Positions 11,453 to 23,560 of a stretch of DNA of 64,000 bases are shown piece after piece. The DNA lies in contig NC_061119.1 in assembly GCF_002878395.1 (NCBI RefSeq), forward strand, positions 18,831,994 through 18,895,993. Reading direction: 5' to 3'. The notes under the pieces are model-generated. The model did not search any database, was not told the origin of the DNA, and saw nothing but the letters and a program-made list of their open reading frames with translations. The position numbers were made by a program, and so were the translations under genes. This DNA comes from Capsicum annuum. Lineage: Eukaryota > Streptophyta > Magnoliopsida > Solanales > Solanaceae. Each line of letters starts with the position of its first letter. The first letter of the stretch is position 1.

Positions 11453-12010
11453 ATAGAGCTTGAATACATGAAAGCATGGATTGCTGAGAGACATTATTTT
11501 TGTTAGTTTAGGGGTTGAAGCATGGACATAAGTTGCATGGAGAACTCAGATCTTAGGCATAGGCACACTTTGAATACATAAGACATTGGTAGAATGTCCT
11601 CTTAAAATTAAGTAGGAGAAATTTTCTTGAATAAGAATAGATTTATCATGACTCTTCCCTGAAACTCGTCACTATGAGAAAATTCACGATCAACCTTAGT
11701 TCATCATATCTACCTTGACTCAAAGGTAACTATCCTAAACTTGTGGACATATCCTCTAATTAAACATAAGCATAACTCTCAACACAGTAGGGATATCACT
11801 ATACACATGAACGCTAGACTCATCCTGATAAACTATATAGGAAAAGTACCAACTTCTTTGTAGGATATTCCTCTCAGGGACACTAATCTTAACTTTCCCT
11901 AGCCTCCAAAGTCATTTTCTTATAAATAAAATTTTCATCGCATTCGTATTCACTTTCTGTATCACTTAACAATCTAGTCTCATTTTTCTTAGTCTACTAG
12001 CACCATCCCT
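11453..12010 (-). other. Continuation of decayed gypsy interior
   Basis: No gene seen. By the exact TSD it continues 5380-6756, and it is itself interrupted at 12013 by the CACTA element. Confidence 0.4.
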
Positions 12011-12013
12011 CTA

Positions 12014-12205
12014 CACTACAAAAAAAAGTGTATTTTGCGGAGGTTTTATTGCGGGGGTCGGTATTAACCCCCACAAATGTATCAAATTACGGGGGTTTAT
12101 GTAACCCCCGTTATTCTAATTATAATTGGGGAGGTTAAAACCCCCGCTATCACTAAAAATAAACCGATAATATTATTGGGGCAGTTGAAACCCCCACTAT
12201 ACTCA
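12014..12205. repeat. Left CACTA terminus and subterminal repeats
   Basis: After the TIR, inverted words such as GGGGGTCGGTATTAACCCCC, GGGGGTTTATGTAACCCCCG and GGGGAGGTTAAAACCCCCGC follow one another at spacings of 45-60 bases. Each can fold on itself. Similar words recur in reverse at the right end. Confidence 0.85.
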
Positions 12206-14171
12206 AAAAAATATCGCAAAAATAATTACTAAACCCGCGAATTCCTCTTTTTTGTCAAAATAAGACTCCTTTCTCAAAAACACTTTCTCAAAAGCAGTAA
12301 AAACCATTCTTTTTCTCATAATACAAAAGCAAAAACCCTCTTCTCTTCTCACAATACAAACGCACACAACCCTCTTTTCTGATAATACCAACGCATTCCT
12401 CAAAAGTAATAATCTGTCGAAGGCAAAGTCACCGATCCAACCTGATCTTTCTCCGGTAATAGATGTTCTCCAGTGACTGCAGTTTGAGTGTGATTTAGGA
12501 AAATTCGATTTCTATATCACCGATTCAAAACCCTAGAATTTCGATAACTGAACGGTTGATTCTGAGCTCCATTGTTATCAGACTTCACATTCCAGCAAGT
12601 TTGTTTATCATATTTCTTCATATCTCATTAAAAGCCCTAATTTTTAATTGGATGTACTCAAATTTTATACATTTCTTCTTTTTTCCTATAAGCTTTGTTG
12701 TTTAAAAATGATGCCTTTGTTGTAATTGGACTGTTTATGGAAATGAGTGCAATGTGATGGGATGATTAGTACTAATCTATTGGTTTAAGTGAGAATTAAG
12801 TATGAAATCCGTCTTTGCAACTTCTTTTGATAGTTTTCTATTTGTGTGGACTCGAATTTTATATGATTCTTGTTTATTCCGGCTCGAGGACGGTGAATTA
12901 GACATGTTGTTCTATCTAGTTTATTCTTGATTGAGGAATCTCTGTGTTATGATGCTAGACGGAGTTGTTTAGAAGTTATCCTTTTTTTTGTACAATTTCA
13001 TCACTTCCTTTATATAAGTGTCAACATTTCTAAAGTTATCTTTTTTTTTTTGTCTTCTGCTGCTTAGTGATTTGGTGTATTTTATAAGTTAATTATAGGT
13101 AGTTTTCAGCTTATTACTGCTTTTGTCCATCTTATGTTGCTTGAGTAAACAGAACCATTAGCAGTGGCTGTTCTCCGACGACACCAGCAGCAGCATTCAC
13201 TCTGGCGACAGCTGTTCTTCGATGGTAGCTGTTCTCCAGCGATTGTGTTTCTTCAGCGATTGGTATATGTTCCTAAAGCATTTCTTAATTTTCTATATTT
13301 AGAGTATTTATGCTACAATTTCTTCTTTAAGGTCCTTACTGTTTAAAAGAAATATTAGTCTCCAATGGGTTCTTTTTACTATAATATTTTTTGTGGTTGA
13401 AGGAATTTATGTCTTATACAGGTTATAATGAACATATTTTGGTTTGAAGAGTGGAATATTTGTTAGAGCCTCTTCAATTAAAATGTTGCTCTTATTTGCA
13501 TCAGTATAGGTTGTTTGTAATTTTTTATTCTTTTTGAGATATCGTTTGTTTCTGATGGATTGATTGTAGTATTATTTTCTTTCGTTTATAGCTTGATAAT
13601 GTTCTATGAAAGTGAGCACTGTTGTTAAACATGCAGAAGTGTGTTAATTAAGCTACTTTTATAAAGGAAAGGAGAATAAGAACATGTTATACAAATTATT
13701 AAGGAAGTTAAAATAATTTTTCACTTCTTGTATAAACTCTATGGCATGGCAAATATGGAGGAATTAAAATTTTGACAAGTTGTTTCTCTTCCTGTTCTAT
13801 TTTTCTGTCCTTTGATTTAGGTTTAGTTACCAATTGAAATACACTACACCTTATGGGTTTGGATTAGCCACTTTTGAATCATGCTTGCTTTCCTTTAGGA
13901 TCTTTTTCAAAAGTTGACACTTTGTTAATTTTTATATTTAGAAATTTTTAAATCTAAATGTTGTAGTTTACCCAACATGCTTTAATAGGCATAGAAATAT
14001 TATAACATGTTTAAGACCTCATGTTTTAAAAGTACTTTTGGTATGTGCCATCTCTATATGTACATTTCATATTTAGTTTTGAAATAACATACTTTAGTTC
14101 TTTAATAATCTGAATTTGCTTTATCGTTTGAACTCTTAATTATGTTGTAGATTAGTTCTTAATATATTTAG
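12206..14171 (+). other. CACTA 5' leader with probable introns
   Basis: No protein domain is visible. The stretch 13155-13262 is GC-richer and CAGCAG/CGAT-rich, ending in GCGATTG/GTATATG, a plausible splice donor. That suggests a 5' untranslated exon ahead of the transposase. The rest is T-rich, intron-like sequence. Confidence 0.4.
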
Positions 14172-15790
14172 ATGGACAAATCTTGGATTGGAAAACCCAG
14201 GAACACACCAGAATATGAGTGTGGTTTGACTCAATTTCTGGACTTTGCATTTATGAATGCAGCCGTAGAAGATAGAATTAAATATTCGTGTCCTCTCTAC
14301 TATTTTAAAAAGTGGTATACTAGAGATATAGTGCACGCCCATTTGATCTGCAAGCAATTTCCTCGGAATTATATCACTTGGGTTATACATGGAGAAAGTA
14401 ATGTGTTGAATAATTCTCCCAATGTAGTGGTTACTCATGATATACTGCCTCCTAACAATCCCGTAGAATTATTAATTAATGAAGCATTTCAAGGCTTAAG
14501 GCATGAGGGAACGGATGCAAGTGCTTCACAAGTAGCGGGAGAAGAAGGAATATCAAATGACACGCCTGCTTCGAATAACACAGACTTTCTTAAGTTTCTT
14601 AAAGATAGAAGTCAAGAATTGTATGATGGATGTAAGTACTCTAAGTTAGAATTTTTGTTGAAATTGTATCATATTAAGTGTTTGGGTGGATTGAGTGACA
14701 AGGGAATGGGAATGATCTTAGATCTACTGAGAGATGCATTTGATTTTGCAAAGCTTCCTAGTTCTTTTTATGATGCCAAGAAAACTATCAAGAAGTTGTG
14801 TCTTGATTATATAAAGATAGATGTCTGCCTAAATGACTGCATGTTATATTGGGGAGACGATGCTAATGAGGAAAAATGCAAACATTGTCACACTTCTAGA
14901 TGGAAACCTACAAAGAAGAATGATAAAGATCATGCACCTGGTACAAGTAAGAAGCAAAAGAAGAAATCTGCAAAAATTTTGCGTTACTTCCCATTAATAC
15001 CAAGGTTTAAAAGATTGTTCATGTGCTCCAAGATTGCTGAGCATATAAGATGGAATGGCGAGAATGTTAAAAATGATGGAATTTTGAGGCATCTCAGAGA
15101 TGGTAAGGCATGGAAAAAATTCGATACAACTTTTCTTGAATTTGCTTCTGATTTTTGAAATGTTCAATTAGGCCTAGTTAGTGATGGTTTCAATCCATTT
15201 GGAACGATGAGTACTTCTTATAGCATTTGGCCTGTCATTTTGGTTCGATATAACCTTCCCCCTTAGTTGTGTATGAAGCAGCCAAATTTTATCCTCTCAA
15301 TGATCATTTCAGGTCCGCGTACAGTCAGTAATAACATAGATGTATATCCGCAACCCCTTATCAAGGAGTTGAATAAATTATGGTATAACGATGTGGAAAC
15401 ATTTGATTCATCAAAGAATGAAATGTTTAGAATGAGGGCACCTCTTATGTGGACAGTAAGTGACTTTCCTGGACTTGATATTTTATCTGGTTGGAACACG
15501 CATACTGGTTTAGCATGTCCTTCTTATAATTTTGACGCTGAACCTTGTCGACTTTGGCATAGTAGAAAATGGTGTTTTATTGGTCATCGTCATTTTTGAC
15601 AAGAAATCATAAATTTAGATTGATGAGGCATCATTTTTTTGAAGATGTGGAGGAGAGGAACCCACTATTTTATATTGACATGGCTATACATAATCTAACC
15701 AATATTTTATTTCCGAAGCCCCGATTTTGTTTTGAAATAACTGAGTCAATTGCACGACGGTATGTCTCTAATTCTATTTCAAAGAAGTAG
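14172..15790 (+). pseudogene. TNP2-type CACTA transposase, N-terminal half
   Basis: This is the main transposase of En/Spm elements. The frame opens MDKSWIGKPRNTPEYECG, the transposase-associated N-terminal zinc-ribbon-like domain, to about codon 75. A CX2C-like zinc motif (KCKHCHTSRW, about 14875-14900) and the start of the tnp2 family domain follow. The same frame continues past a stop at 15156 (QLGLVSDGFNPFG follows) and one at 15264 (an expected Trp), up to 15599. After a frameshift the family sequence resumes (FLTRNHKFR) and ends near 15670. A full TNP2 would continue for several hundred codons carrying the catalytic acidic residues. That part is absent, replaced directly by the second transposon gene. 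An apparent internal deletion product. Confidence 0.85.
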
Positions 15791-16281
15791 GGTGCAAAGA
15801 GGCTAAAGTTGTGGGATAAGACCTTTGACCCACTTCTAAGCCGATCTGAACTTATGGCTAATGTTCCCAAAGAAATTTCAAAGGATCAATGGACTTCTTA
15901 TGTTGATTATCGTTTGGACAAAAAAATGAAGGTATCTTCTTAAATCCTTCATTTGAAGCTAAACTTATTATTTGTATACTGAATTTATGTATTTATTTTC
16001 TAGAAAATGTGCAACCAAAATGCTGAAAATCGGAAGAAGTAAACTATTCCACACATTGGTGGCTCCAAGTCTAACGCAAAAAGAAGAGCTGAAATGGTGA
16101 AATATAATTGTTCACTATATTTTATTTATTTTATTGAACATGAAACTATCCTTAATTTGTTAAGTCAATATTCTTTGAAGATGGTTGAGGCTGGAAAGAA
16201 GCATGGACGAGCAACACTTTATCTTGCTACTCATAAGAAAGAAGATGGATCATATGTTAATGAAGCGGTAAAGGACATTTG

Positions 16282-18420
16282 TGTAAGTACTCTATTGAGA
16301 AATTTTTATCATTTTAACATTTTGTTGTTGACTCTAAAGTATAGTGAAGTCGTGTGGGGCTTTTTCGATTCACTAGCATTGTTGCCTTGATATTCATCTC
16401 ACTTTCTTGTTCAAAACACAAATTCAAAGTCTAGTGAAGCCGTGTGAGGCCTATTCCGATTCACTAGCAACTTGTTGTTCTTGTTTTATCTTACTAATAT
16501 ACTAAGTAGTAATGTCGAAACTTAAACATAGTAAGAAAATCTTGTTACGTTTAATCTAAGTACTAGTTACTTTGTCGAAATCTTCTTCTACCATAATACT
16601 GGTATCGAGATTATACTGATCATAAGGGGGTGGAGAAACAAAGGTCATGGAAATATTGAAAAATTCGTGTTCGTATTGCATCTAAGGAAATAAAATATCA
16701 ATGTTTAAGTAAGAAGAAGAACTGAAAATATTGGGACTCTAATTGCCAGAAGGTTGCATCTTAAAAAAGCTTGATAACAAGGTGGCTATATGGTGGGACT
16801 GGATCTTGAGAAGGACAAGTTAGCTCTTCTCCTTTCTTGTGTATGTCAATTTTAATAAGCTAGCTAGCTTCATCAACAAAAGAAAAATAAAGTTGAATTA
16901 ATTAAGACTCTTTTTATTTGAGTAAGACTTTTCATGTATGGATATATAAATTTTGAATTATAAGAGAGACATAGAGAAAGTGGGAAAAGAAATGTGATGT
17001 TGTTGATAGCATAGCTTTTTGGTTGAGAAGGACAGGTGAATGTGTGGTTTTACATGTATATTGCTTGTTATGTGCTTAATTATACATGATAGTAATAATA
17101 GCTATGCTATAGGTGGTGGCTAACTTTTTGTATTCCTGCGAGTGTAAGCATTATGTATGTAAGCTAGCTAAGTGGAATATATGAGAAAGACAGCCATGGT
17201 GGTGTATATATGTTGTTGTTGACAAAGAAAAAGCTAAGAGAGATAAATGGAGATAAAGAAGTCATGTTATTGTACCAGAAGATAGACAAAGAGAGGTGTA
17301 ATTGTACCTGCATCTTTTTAAAATGCCCCTTATTATAGCTATAGCTAAAGATAAAGAAGTTTTTAAGTTTGAATGGAAATTGAAAATTAAAAAGGAATGA
17401 AGGGATATATATAGTTACAACTGTAGAGCTGCTAAAGACTTCTCAAATTGTGACTCTTCAGTTCACGTGATAGCAGCTGACACATGGCATGGTATTGACA
17501 GAATAGGGTAATCTTGTCTCTTTGATAAAGGTGGTTGACTTTTAGAACTGTATTAATACAAGTGAACCAGAGGAATTAGTACATACAGGATATAATTTTC
17601 CATAGAATGACAAAGAAGAAACTAAAAGAGTTTCTTCACATATTGATTGATTACTTATAAATACAAAATGGCTTGATGAAATGCTTGATTGTAGGGCTCA
17701 TTTTTTAAATAAAGTGGTGAGTTATTACTCATCCATATGAGATTAGGAAGTGCACAAACTAGAAGAAGACAAGCTTTTAAATACTACAACATGTGGAGTA
17801 CAAACTCCAATTTTTACAAATTGTTACAGAAAGAGTGGCAGATTCCAATTACTCTTTCAAATTTCATTTTTTTCTGATTCCTTTTTCTAGCTTAATCTCT
17901 TTAATATTAGAGCTGACTTAACCTTTCCTTTATTTTTGTATCTACTTGATGTCACCGTCAATGATACACTTAAAAAATCAAACCAAAATATTAAACACAT
18001 GATTTTGAATGTAAGAAAAAAATATCCACTAAAGGAAGTGATATCTCTGCTAGTCTCTCATTTGGTTTTGAACATATGTTTTTGTTTTGGCTATTGGAGA
18101 TTATTGAATGTAAGAAAAAAATTATAAATTATGCAGACCACATATAGAAGGAATTTTGGTTGAACTGTAATATCCTGCTGTATTTCGTTGTTTCATGTTG
18201 GTTTACTTTTGATGTTTATCAGCATAGTTTCAGTATTTTCGAAAAGAAAAAAGCTGATCCTGAAGTTATTATAGGCAGTACATTTGAAATGATAAATATC
18301 TTTATAGTTTGAAAGTTGCAACATCTATCTCTTCCTTAATTTTTCTTTTTCCTTTTATTGTTCGCTGCTAGATTAAGTTATACTATGGTTTTTGTGTTGT
18401 ACTAGATTTTAGGAAAAAAT
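16282..18420. other. Long intron or captured sequence inside the CACTA element
   Basis: The donor GTAAGTACT at about 16283 opens a 2.1-kb stretch with no coding signal. It contains a direct repeat (next entry), CTAGCTAGCT runs at 16859 and 17161, and purine-rich GATAAAG words at 17230-17360. It is longer than the other introns of this gene, and its middle (16600-17900) looks unlike the rest of the element. It may be captured host DNA, but I recognise nothing in it. Confidence 0.35.
16335..16470. repeat. Direct repeat pair, about 45 bp
   Basis: AAGTATAGTGAAGTCGTGTG (from 16338) and AAGTCTAGTGAAGCCGTGTG (from 16427), each followed by a GGC...TTCGATTCACTAGCA-like tail. Spacing is about 89 bases. 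Confidence 0.8.
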
Positions 18421-19312
18421 TGAACTCGCGGTAAGTCAAAGCACCATGGATGAGTCTGAAGTTTATCCAAATGATGTTGTTGGTAAGGTTCTAGGAAAAG
18501 AGCATTCTGGAAAGGTAAGGTGCTTGGGATTAGGAGTTGTTCCTAGCAGATCCTTTAAACAAACACATCCTCATTTAAACGGTATGAGTTCTTCAAATAG
18601 TAACAATTCATGTCCATCCAATTTCCAAGAAAACTACACTTAAATGTTAGATGCTCATAATAATAGCCAAGAGAACTACAAAGAACTGGTGAATTCTCAC
18701 AGTCTAATGATGAACTCATTCAAGACATATATGATAATGAAAGAAGACACGATACCTGGACAGTTTACAGGATTTTTCACTCCTTCTACGGTAAATAATT
18801 TTGATTTGAGGAAAATTAAGTTAATGTATTGTTATAAAATATTTAGTATTCACAAACCTTACTGTTTTTATTTTTACTTTTGTAGCCAACTGATGTCTCT
18901 ACTGGACCTCTTTCGGATATGAATGGAAGATCATCTGGTGATGGTTATTCTAGTGATAATCATTGAAATTTGTAATCGTATTAGTAATTATGATGATGTT
19001 ATCGAATCGCTATTGGAGAAGTCTTTTGTCTTTAAATTAGTTTTTAATACTAATGACAATAGTTTTGTTGAATGTTTTTATGATCTAATATATTTTTATT
19101 TTTGTTATTAAAATGTATTTTTGTTTGGTCCAACAGTGAATGATATATATATATTAACTTTATTAAATAAAATTCAAATTTAAATATTGATCATGAACAG
19201 TGTAATTTTTCTTTTTAAAAAATATCAACTGAATTGTGGGGTTCTTCACCCCTACAGTTTTTAAATTATACAGTGGAGGTTTTAACCGCCACTATAGTCT
19301 TAAATGTTACAT

Positions 19313-19590
19313 GTTATGGGGGTCAAAATCGCTGTTACATATTACATATTGTGGGGGTCGAAATCCTCGTTACATATTACATATTGTGGGGGTCGAAATC
19401 GTCATTACATATTGCATATTGTGGGGGTCAAAACCGCCGTTACATATTACATATTGTAGGGATCGAAACCGCTGTTACATATTGCATATTGTGGGGGTCG
19501 AAACCGCCGTTACATATTGCATATTGTGACGGTCGAAACCGCCATTAAATATTGCATATTTTGGGGGTCAAAACTGTCGTTATATAACCA
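19313..19590. repeat. 35-bp subterminal tandem repeat of the CACTA element
   Basis: About eight units of 35 bases with core GGGGGTCGAAACCGCCGTTA followed by CATATTRCATATTGT. Several open frames cross it only because the period is not a multiple of three and stops are rare. It lies just inside the right terminus, where accessory-protein sites are expected. Confidence 0.9.
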
Positions 19591-19755
19591 CCGGTAACTG
19601 ATTGCGGCGGTAAATAAAAAACCACCATAAATAGATTGCGACGCTCGTAATTGCGGAGGTTTTGAAAACCGCCGTGCAATCATATTGCGGGGGTTATCAA
19701 CCTCCGCAATATGTAAATATAAGCCCCGCAAAGAAAGCAGTTTTTTGTAGTGCTA

Positions 19756-20589
19756 ATCTCATATCTTCCAGTTCAAATAAATTTAAATCTATACCAAGAG
19801 GCTGAACATCATCTATCAAGATCTATAATCCCATCAATCCAATTCTAAACAATGTTTAATAATAACTACCTAGCCTCCTCCATACGAAACAAATTGAGAA
19901 CACTAACTAAATACGCATAGCACTTAAACTTAAAACCTCACCTAAAATATACTAACTTGAATATAATTTATCCTTATGAACTTAAGGTTGCTACTCACCT
20001 AATGACTTAGCCACAATATTTTTATGACTTAGCCACAATTTTTCTACTTCAACATTAGACTTCATGTATATATCACAATTACCAACTCCAACATTTCATA
20101 AGTTATCAACCTAAGCTTTTTCACATATTATATCAAGTCGACTAATTCACTCCCACAAATCTTGCATCACTATTCTTGAGCTATCAATTTTTTTTCACAA
20201 TCAACATCTAAAGTTTAAACTTAATGACTAGTGTCAATCATTTTCTACCAATGAAACATCTCACATATTGTACAAGTCCATCAAATATTTAATAGGAAAA
20301 TCTTAAATTATGTATAACAAGCAATTATAATCCTAACAAATAACAAAATTAATAAAATAAGAATATCAAATATAAGTAATTTAGATTTAAAACTTAGCAT
20401 TCTATATTTTGAAAAATAAAAGATCACTAACTATCATGGCGTGTAATACAACAAAAAAAAACAATTTAAAGTCAGACTAGATAAAAATAATTAAACTAAA
20501 GTGAAGATATCATAGAAAAATAAAATGTTGGGTGATAATATTTTAAACTGATTTTGATAATATAATGAAGTAATTAGATAGCACACATA
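19756..20589 (-). other. Third piece of the decayed gypsy interior
   Basis: AT-rich, no gene seen. It follows the right CTA target duplication of the CACTA element and continues the sequence left of 12013. Confidence 0.35.
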
Positions 20590-20598
20590 TTATTTATA

Positions 20599-20954
20599 CG
20601 GAAAAGAGCTTAAAATGTATTTCAACTATCTAAAATGGTGCAAAAATGTCTTTTATCTACCTATTAGGCCTAAAATGTCCTTTCTGTCTACCTATTGAGT
20701 CAATTTTGACCTTCTATTTAATAGTTACCTATTGATCCCACCTCATTTATGACATGCTATATTCCTATTGAACAATTAATATTAAATTAAATTAATTAAT
20801 TTTATCCTCAAAACCCAACCCGCCCAGCCAAATAACCCGACCCAACTAAAGTTGACCGCTCCAATTCCTTTTAACAAAAAAAAATCCTCATTATGAAATT
20901 TACCTTGAGTTTGCACGGTCATGGACATTCACCTTTCCCGCCATCTGCCAATAC
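20599..20954 (+). repeat. Left TIR of foldback element
   Basis: Pairs with 21428-21783 in reverse. Shared blocks include TCAACTTTAGTTGGGTCGGG (as complement), ATTAATTAATTTTATCCTCA and TTCACCTTTCCCGCCATCT. Confidence 0.9.
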
Positions 20955-20989
20955 AAAATTCCCAGCTAGAATTTTCAACTCGAAAAGAA

Positions 20990-21427
20990 TTGACTAAATT
21001 GCTACTGCTCTTATTGACATGTATGCAAAATGTGGTAGAATAGATATTGCAAGATTGATTTTCAATAGAATTCCAAGACCTGATGTACACAATTTACAAG
21101 TATGATATCGGGGTTACCATATCATGTGCTAGGTAAGCATGCCTTAACCGTGTTTAACGGGATGTTAGGTGAAAATGTTAATCCAAATGAAGTTACTATT
21201 ATAGGGATGCTTAATTCATGTAGCCATTCGGTCTTGTAGAAGAGGGTTCTTCAATCTTCTTTAACATGGAGAACTTATGGGGACTTAAACCTCAGATTGA
21301 GCACTATGGCTGTTATGTTGATTTACTTGGCCATGCTGGATATTTGGAAAAGGCACTTGAAGTTGTAAAGAGCATGCATTAAAACCTGATATAGTCATAT
21401 GGAGGGCGTTGCTCAGTGCCTGAAGTT
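20990..21427 (+). pseudogene. Pentatricopeptide repeat (PLS-type) gene fragment
   Basis: PPR proteins bind RNA in plastids and mitochondria. The fragment reads ATALIDMYAKCGRIDIAR (from 20998) with FNRIPRPDV following in frame, then, after a frame break, ALTVFNGM...NPNEVTIIGMLNSCSH (from 21141), then LVEEGSS and GLKPQIEHYGC, DLLGHAGYLEKALEVVKSM (from 21230). The final words PDIVIWRALLSA are in yet another frame. These are consecutive P, L and S-type repeats as seen near the C-terminus of PLS-class PPR proteins. The fragment has at least three frame changes and lies entirely between the TIRs. It is a captured gene piece, not a working gene. Confidence 0.85.
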
Positions 21428-21783
21428 GTATTGGGAGATGGCGGGAAAGGTGAATGTCCATGACCTGCAAACTCAAGGTAAATTTCATAACGGGGATTTT
21501 TTTTTGCTAAAAGGAATTGGAGCGGGTCAACTTTAGTTGGGTCGGGTTATTTGGCTGGGCGGATTGAGTTTTGAGGATAAAATTAATTAATTTAATTTAA
21601 TATTAATTGTCTAATAGAAATATGCCATGTCATAAATCAGGTGGCACCAATAGGTAGCTGTTAAATAGAAGGACAAAATTGACCCAATAGGTAGACGGGA
21701 AAGATATTTAAAGCCCAATAGGTAGGTGAAGGACATTTTTACACCATTTTAGATATTTAAAGGACATTTTAGGTCCTTTTCCG
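21428..21783 (-). repeat. Right TIR of foldback element
   Basis: Inverted copy of 20599-20954, ending TCCTTTTCCG before the 9-bp flank duplication. Confidence 0.9.
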
Positions 21784-21792
21784 TTACTTATA

Positions 21793-22890
21793 TAAACTTT
21801 AAACAAAAAGATTGAAAGAAGTGGAAGGACATACAACAAAATAAAAATTTAAAGTAAATACAATTAATATTAACAATATAAAATCTTTAAATTTTATATA
21901 CTATAATAAAGAAAATATGAAAAATAATTTTTTTTTTTATAATTACATGATTTTTTTTTTTCATATAAATTTGATTAGAAATATGGGGAAGGAAATATTA
22001 TCAATCTAATATCTTTAAATTGTGAATGATTTTGTTTTTACTCATTTAAATTTGTTGTTTTTTATTCATTTAAATTTGATTAAAAATGGTGGAGTGGGTA
22101 ATATCTTTAAATTGTGAACAATATAATTAAAAAAAGATAAAACTTATTTTTTAAAAATAATTACATGATATTGTTTCAAAAAGATTTGGTTAGAGTTGAG
22201 GAAAGGTGGGGGCGGAGGAGGGATTTTTTAAAAACAAATTGAGGGGTGTTGGCGGGTTAGGATAGAAAAAAATTATTTTATTTTTATATTTCATTGAGAA
22301 ACAATAACACAGTTGAATCTTTTTTAAGATAATAGAATTTAATATGCTCGAACAAGACATCAACATGAAATATTAGAAATATTATTTTAATGTTATTCGT
22401 GGATACACTAATTGTTTAATAAAAGGAGAAAGAAAAATATCTAAGCAAAACATTAATTGGACCTACTAGTTTTATTCCACAAGAGCCCGATTATTTGAAT
22501 AAAATATATTTAATCATTTATGCTACTTTTGATTATTCGAATAAATAGAACTGAATTATTGATCTTATAGTGATCACATTTATTTATTGATCAACATCGG
22601 TTAAAATTTTACTTTCACACATGTTATCACAAGGTAATTAAAATTGGAACTTGATTTTTATACATGATTGGTGAATAAATTTGTATATTAAATTTGTAAA
22701 AGATTTAGAACCATAAGAAAAACGTGTGCAATATTTAGAACCATAAGAAAAATAAGTATTTCTATCCAGATCCAAAAAAAAAAGTCCTTGAATTATTCCT
22801 AATATACTTTATAAATAATTTTCAACCGTTCATTTAAATATATACCCCCTTGGGAAAAAGTTTGAGAACGTAACCCTAATGAAATCTCGA
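21793..22890. other. AT-rich sequence without genes
   Basis: Poly-T/poly-A rich. The word TAATATCTTTAAATTGTGAA occurs at about 22005 and 22098, with similar surroundings, so a local duplication is likely. No terminal repeats recognised. Confidence 0.4.
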
Positions 22891-22929
22891 AGCCTCCCTA
22901 CAGCTAAAAGGACGGAAACCTAGTACTCA

Positions 22930-23560
22930 TGGTTAATTTTTATGCATATTCAAGCTATAAGATTCCTATTCAGCCAGCAGAATTCATCATTGAAATCATT
23001 TCATTACGCTCAAATAAGATTTCACCTTTATTTGATATGCAAGAGGGGAGAGAATTGATATCCTTAGGGCCTTAAGGGCGGTTGAAGGTATATATTCTTT
23101 AACCCCAAACTCTTTCATAATTCACACATCTGCTTGAGGGCTTTGATTATTACACAAAACAGAAGATCACTTCCCAACACTTTCACATACATTATATCAA
23201 AATCTCCTAGGGAAGGAGGGTTTCTCCACTTTTCCCAATATTCCATCTGTCACATTAATAGAAGTGATGGGCCAACCATTGTAGTAATCAGATCCTTTAA
23301 ACAAACGTTTGGGTTGTGAGGGAGTATGGGGTTAAAAGAATTTTGGACAAATATTATCCATCTATAACCCTTATGATCATCATCCCAAGGATATCAGTCT
23401 TTTCCGCTTGTTTATTGCATGTCAAATAAAGGAGAAATTTTGTTTGAGAGTAATCAATCAACTTTCATTATTTACAATCCAAAAGATGATCCATCAGATG
23501 TAAGCATCAACATTGAAAGCCTAGTTTGGCCCTTTTTCCAGAAGTTTAGGATGCAATGCG
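22930..23560 (+). pseudogene. F-box protein pseudogene, copy 2
   Basis: Better preserved than copy 1. Near 22970-23030 a piece reads QPAEFIIEIISLRSNK, resembling an F-box helix. Around 23270-23300 comes VVIRSFKQTFGL, then GSMGLKEFWTN, and from about 23428 GEILFESNQSTFIIYNPK followed by VSINIESLV, which fits the F-box-associated domain. Stops and frame changes separate the parts, so no continuous protein is possible. Segment 1140-1620 is its paralogue. Function is inferred from family only. Confidence 0.6.

Larger units (their letters stand above)
15786..18785 (+). pseudogene. Transposase_24-type (TNP1/TnpA-like) CACTA protein, exons dispersed
   Basis: This gene class accompanies TNP2 in plant CACTA elements and is thought to bind the subterminal repeats. 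Visible exons: 15786-15929 (LWDKTFDPLL then VPKEISKDQWTSYVDY), a likely intron with donor AAG/GTATCT and acceptor TTTTCTAG, 16004-16095 (NRKK, then GGSKSNAKRRAEM), an intron to about 16180, then 16181-16280 (MVEAGKKHGRATLYLATH). A long gap or intron follows to about 18440, where the C-terminal exon reads VVGKVLGKEHSGKVRCLGLG. It carries stops at 15788 and 18641. The 5' end is fused to the truncated TNP2 gene, so a normal start is missing. Confidence 0.75.
12014..19752 (+). mobile_element. CACTA (En/Spm) DNA transposon, defective
   Basis: Begins CACTACAAAAAAAAGTG and ends with the inverted counterpart TTTTTTGTAGTG. It is flanked by the 3-bp target duplication CTA (12011-12013 and 19753-19755). 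Both subterminal regions are full of short GGGGGT/ACCCCC words of the kind bound by CACTA accessory proteins. The interior holds the N-terminal half of a TNP2-type transposase and then, directly, parts of a Transposase_24-type second gene. Stops, a frame break and loss of the TNP2 catalytic middle make it non-autonomous. Total length is about 7.7 kb. Confidence 0.92.
20599..21783. mobile_element. Foldback Mutator-like element carrying a gene fragment
   Basis: 1185 bp with very long terminal inverted repeats. The termini are CGGAAAAGAGCTTAAAATG and, inverted, CGGAAAAGGACCTAAAATG. The flanks TTATTTATA (20590-20598) and TTACTTATA (21784-21792) form a 9-bp target duplication with one mismatch, as Mutator-like elements make. 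No transposase is present. The 470-bp centre holds a PPR gene fragment, which makes it Pack-MULE-like. The TIRs differ at scattered sites and small indels. Confidence 0.88.

Noticed and set aside
19234..19548. Two open frames of about 100 codons with repeated words
   Set aside because: By-product of the 35-bp CACTA subterminal repeat.
19313..19590. Regular 35-bp repeats, CRISPR-like at first sight
   Set aside because: No unique spacers, plant context, and position inside a CACTA terminus explain them.
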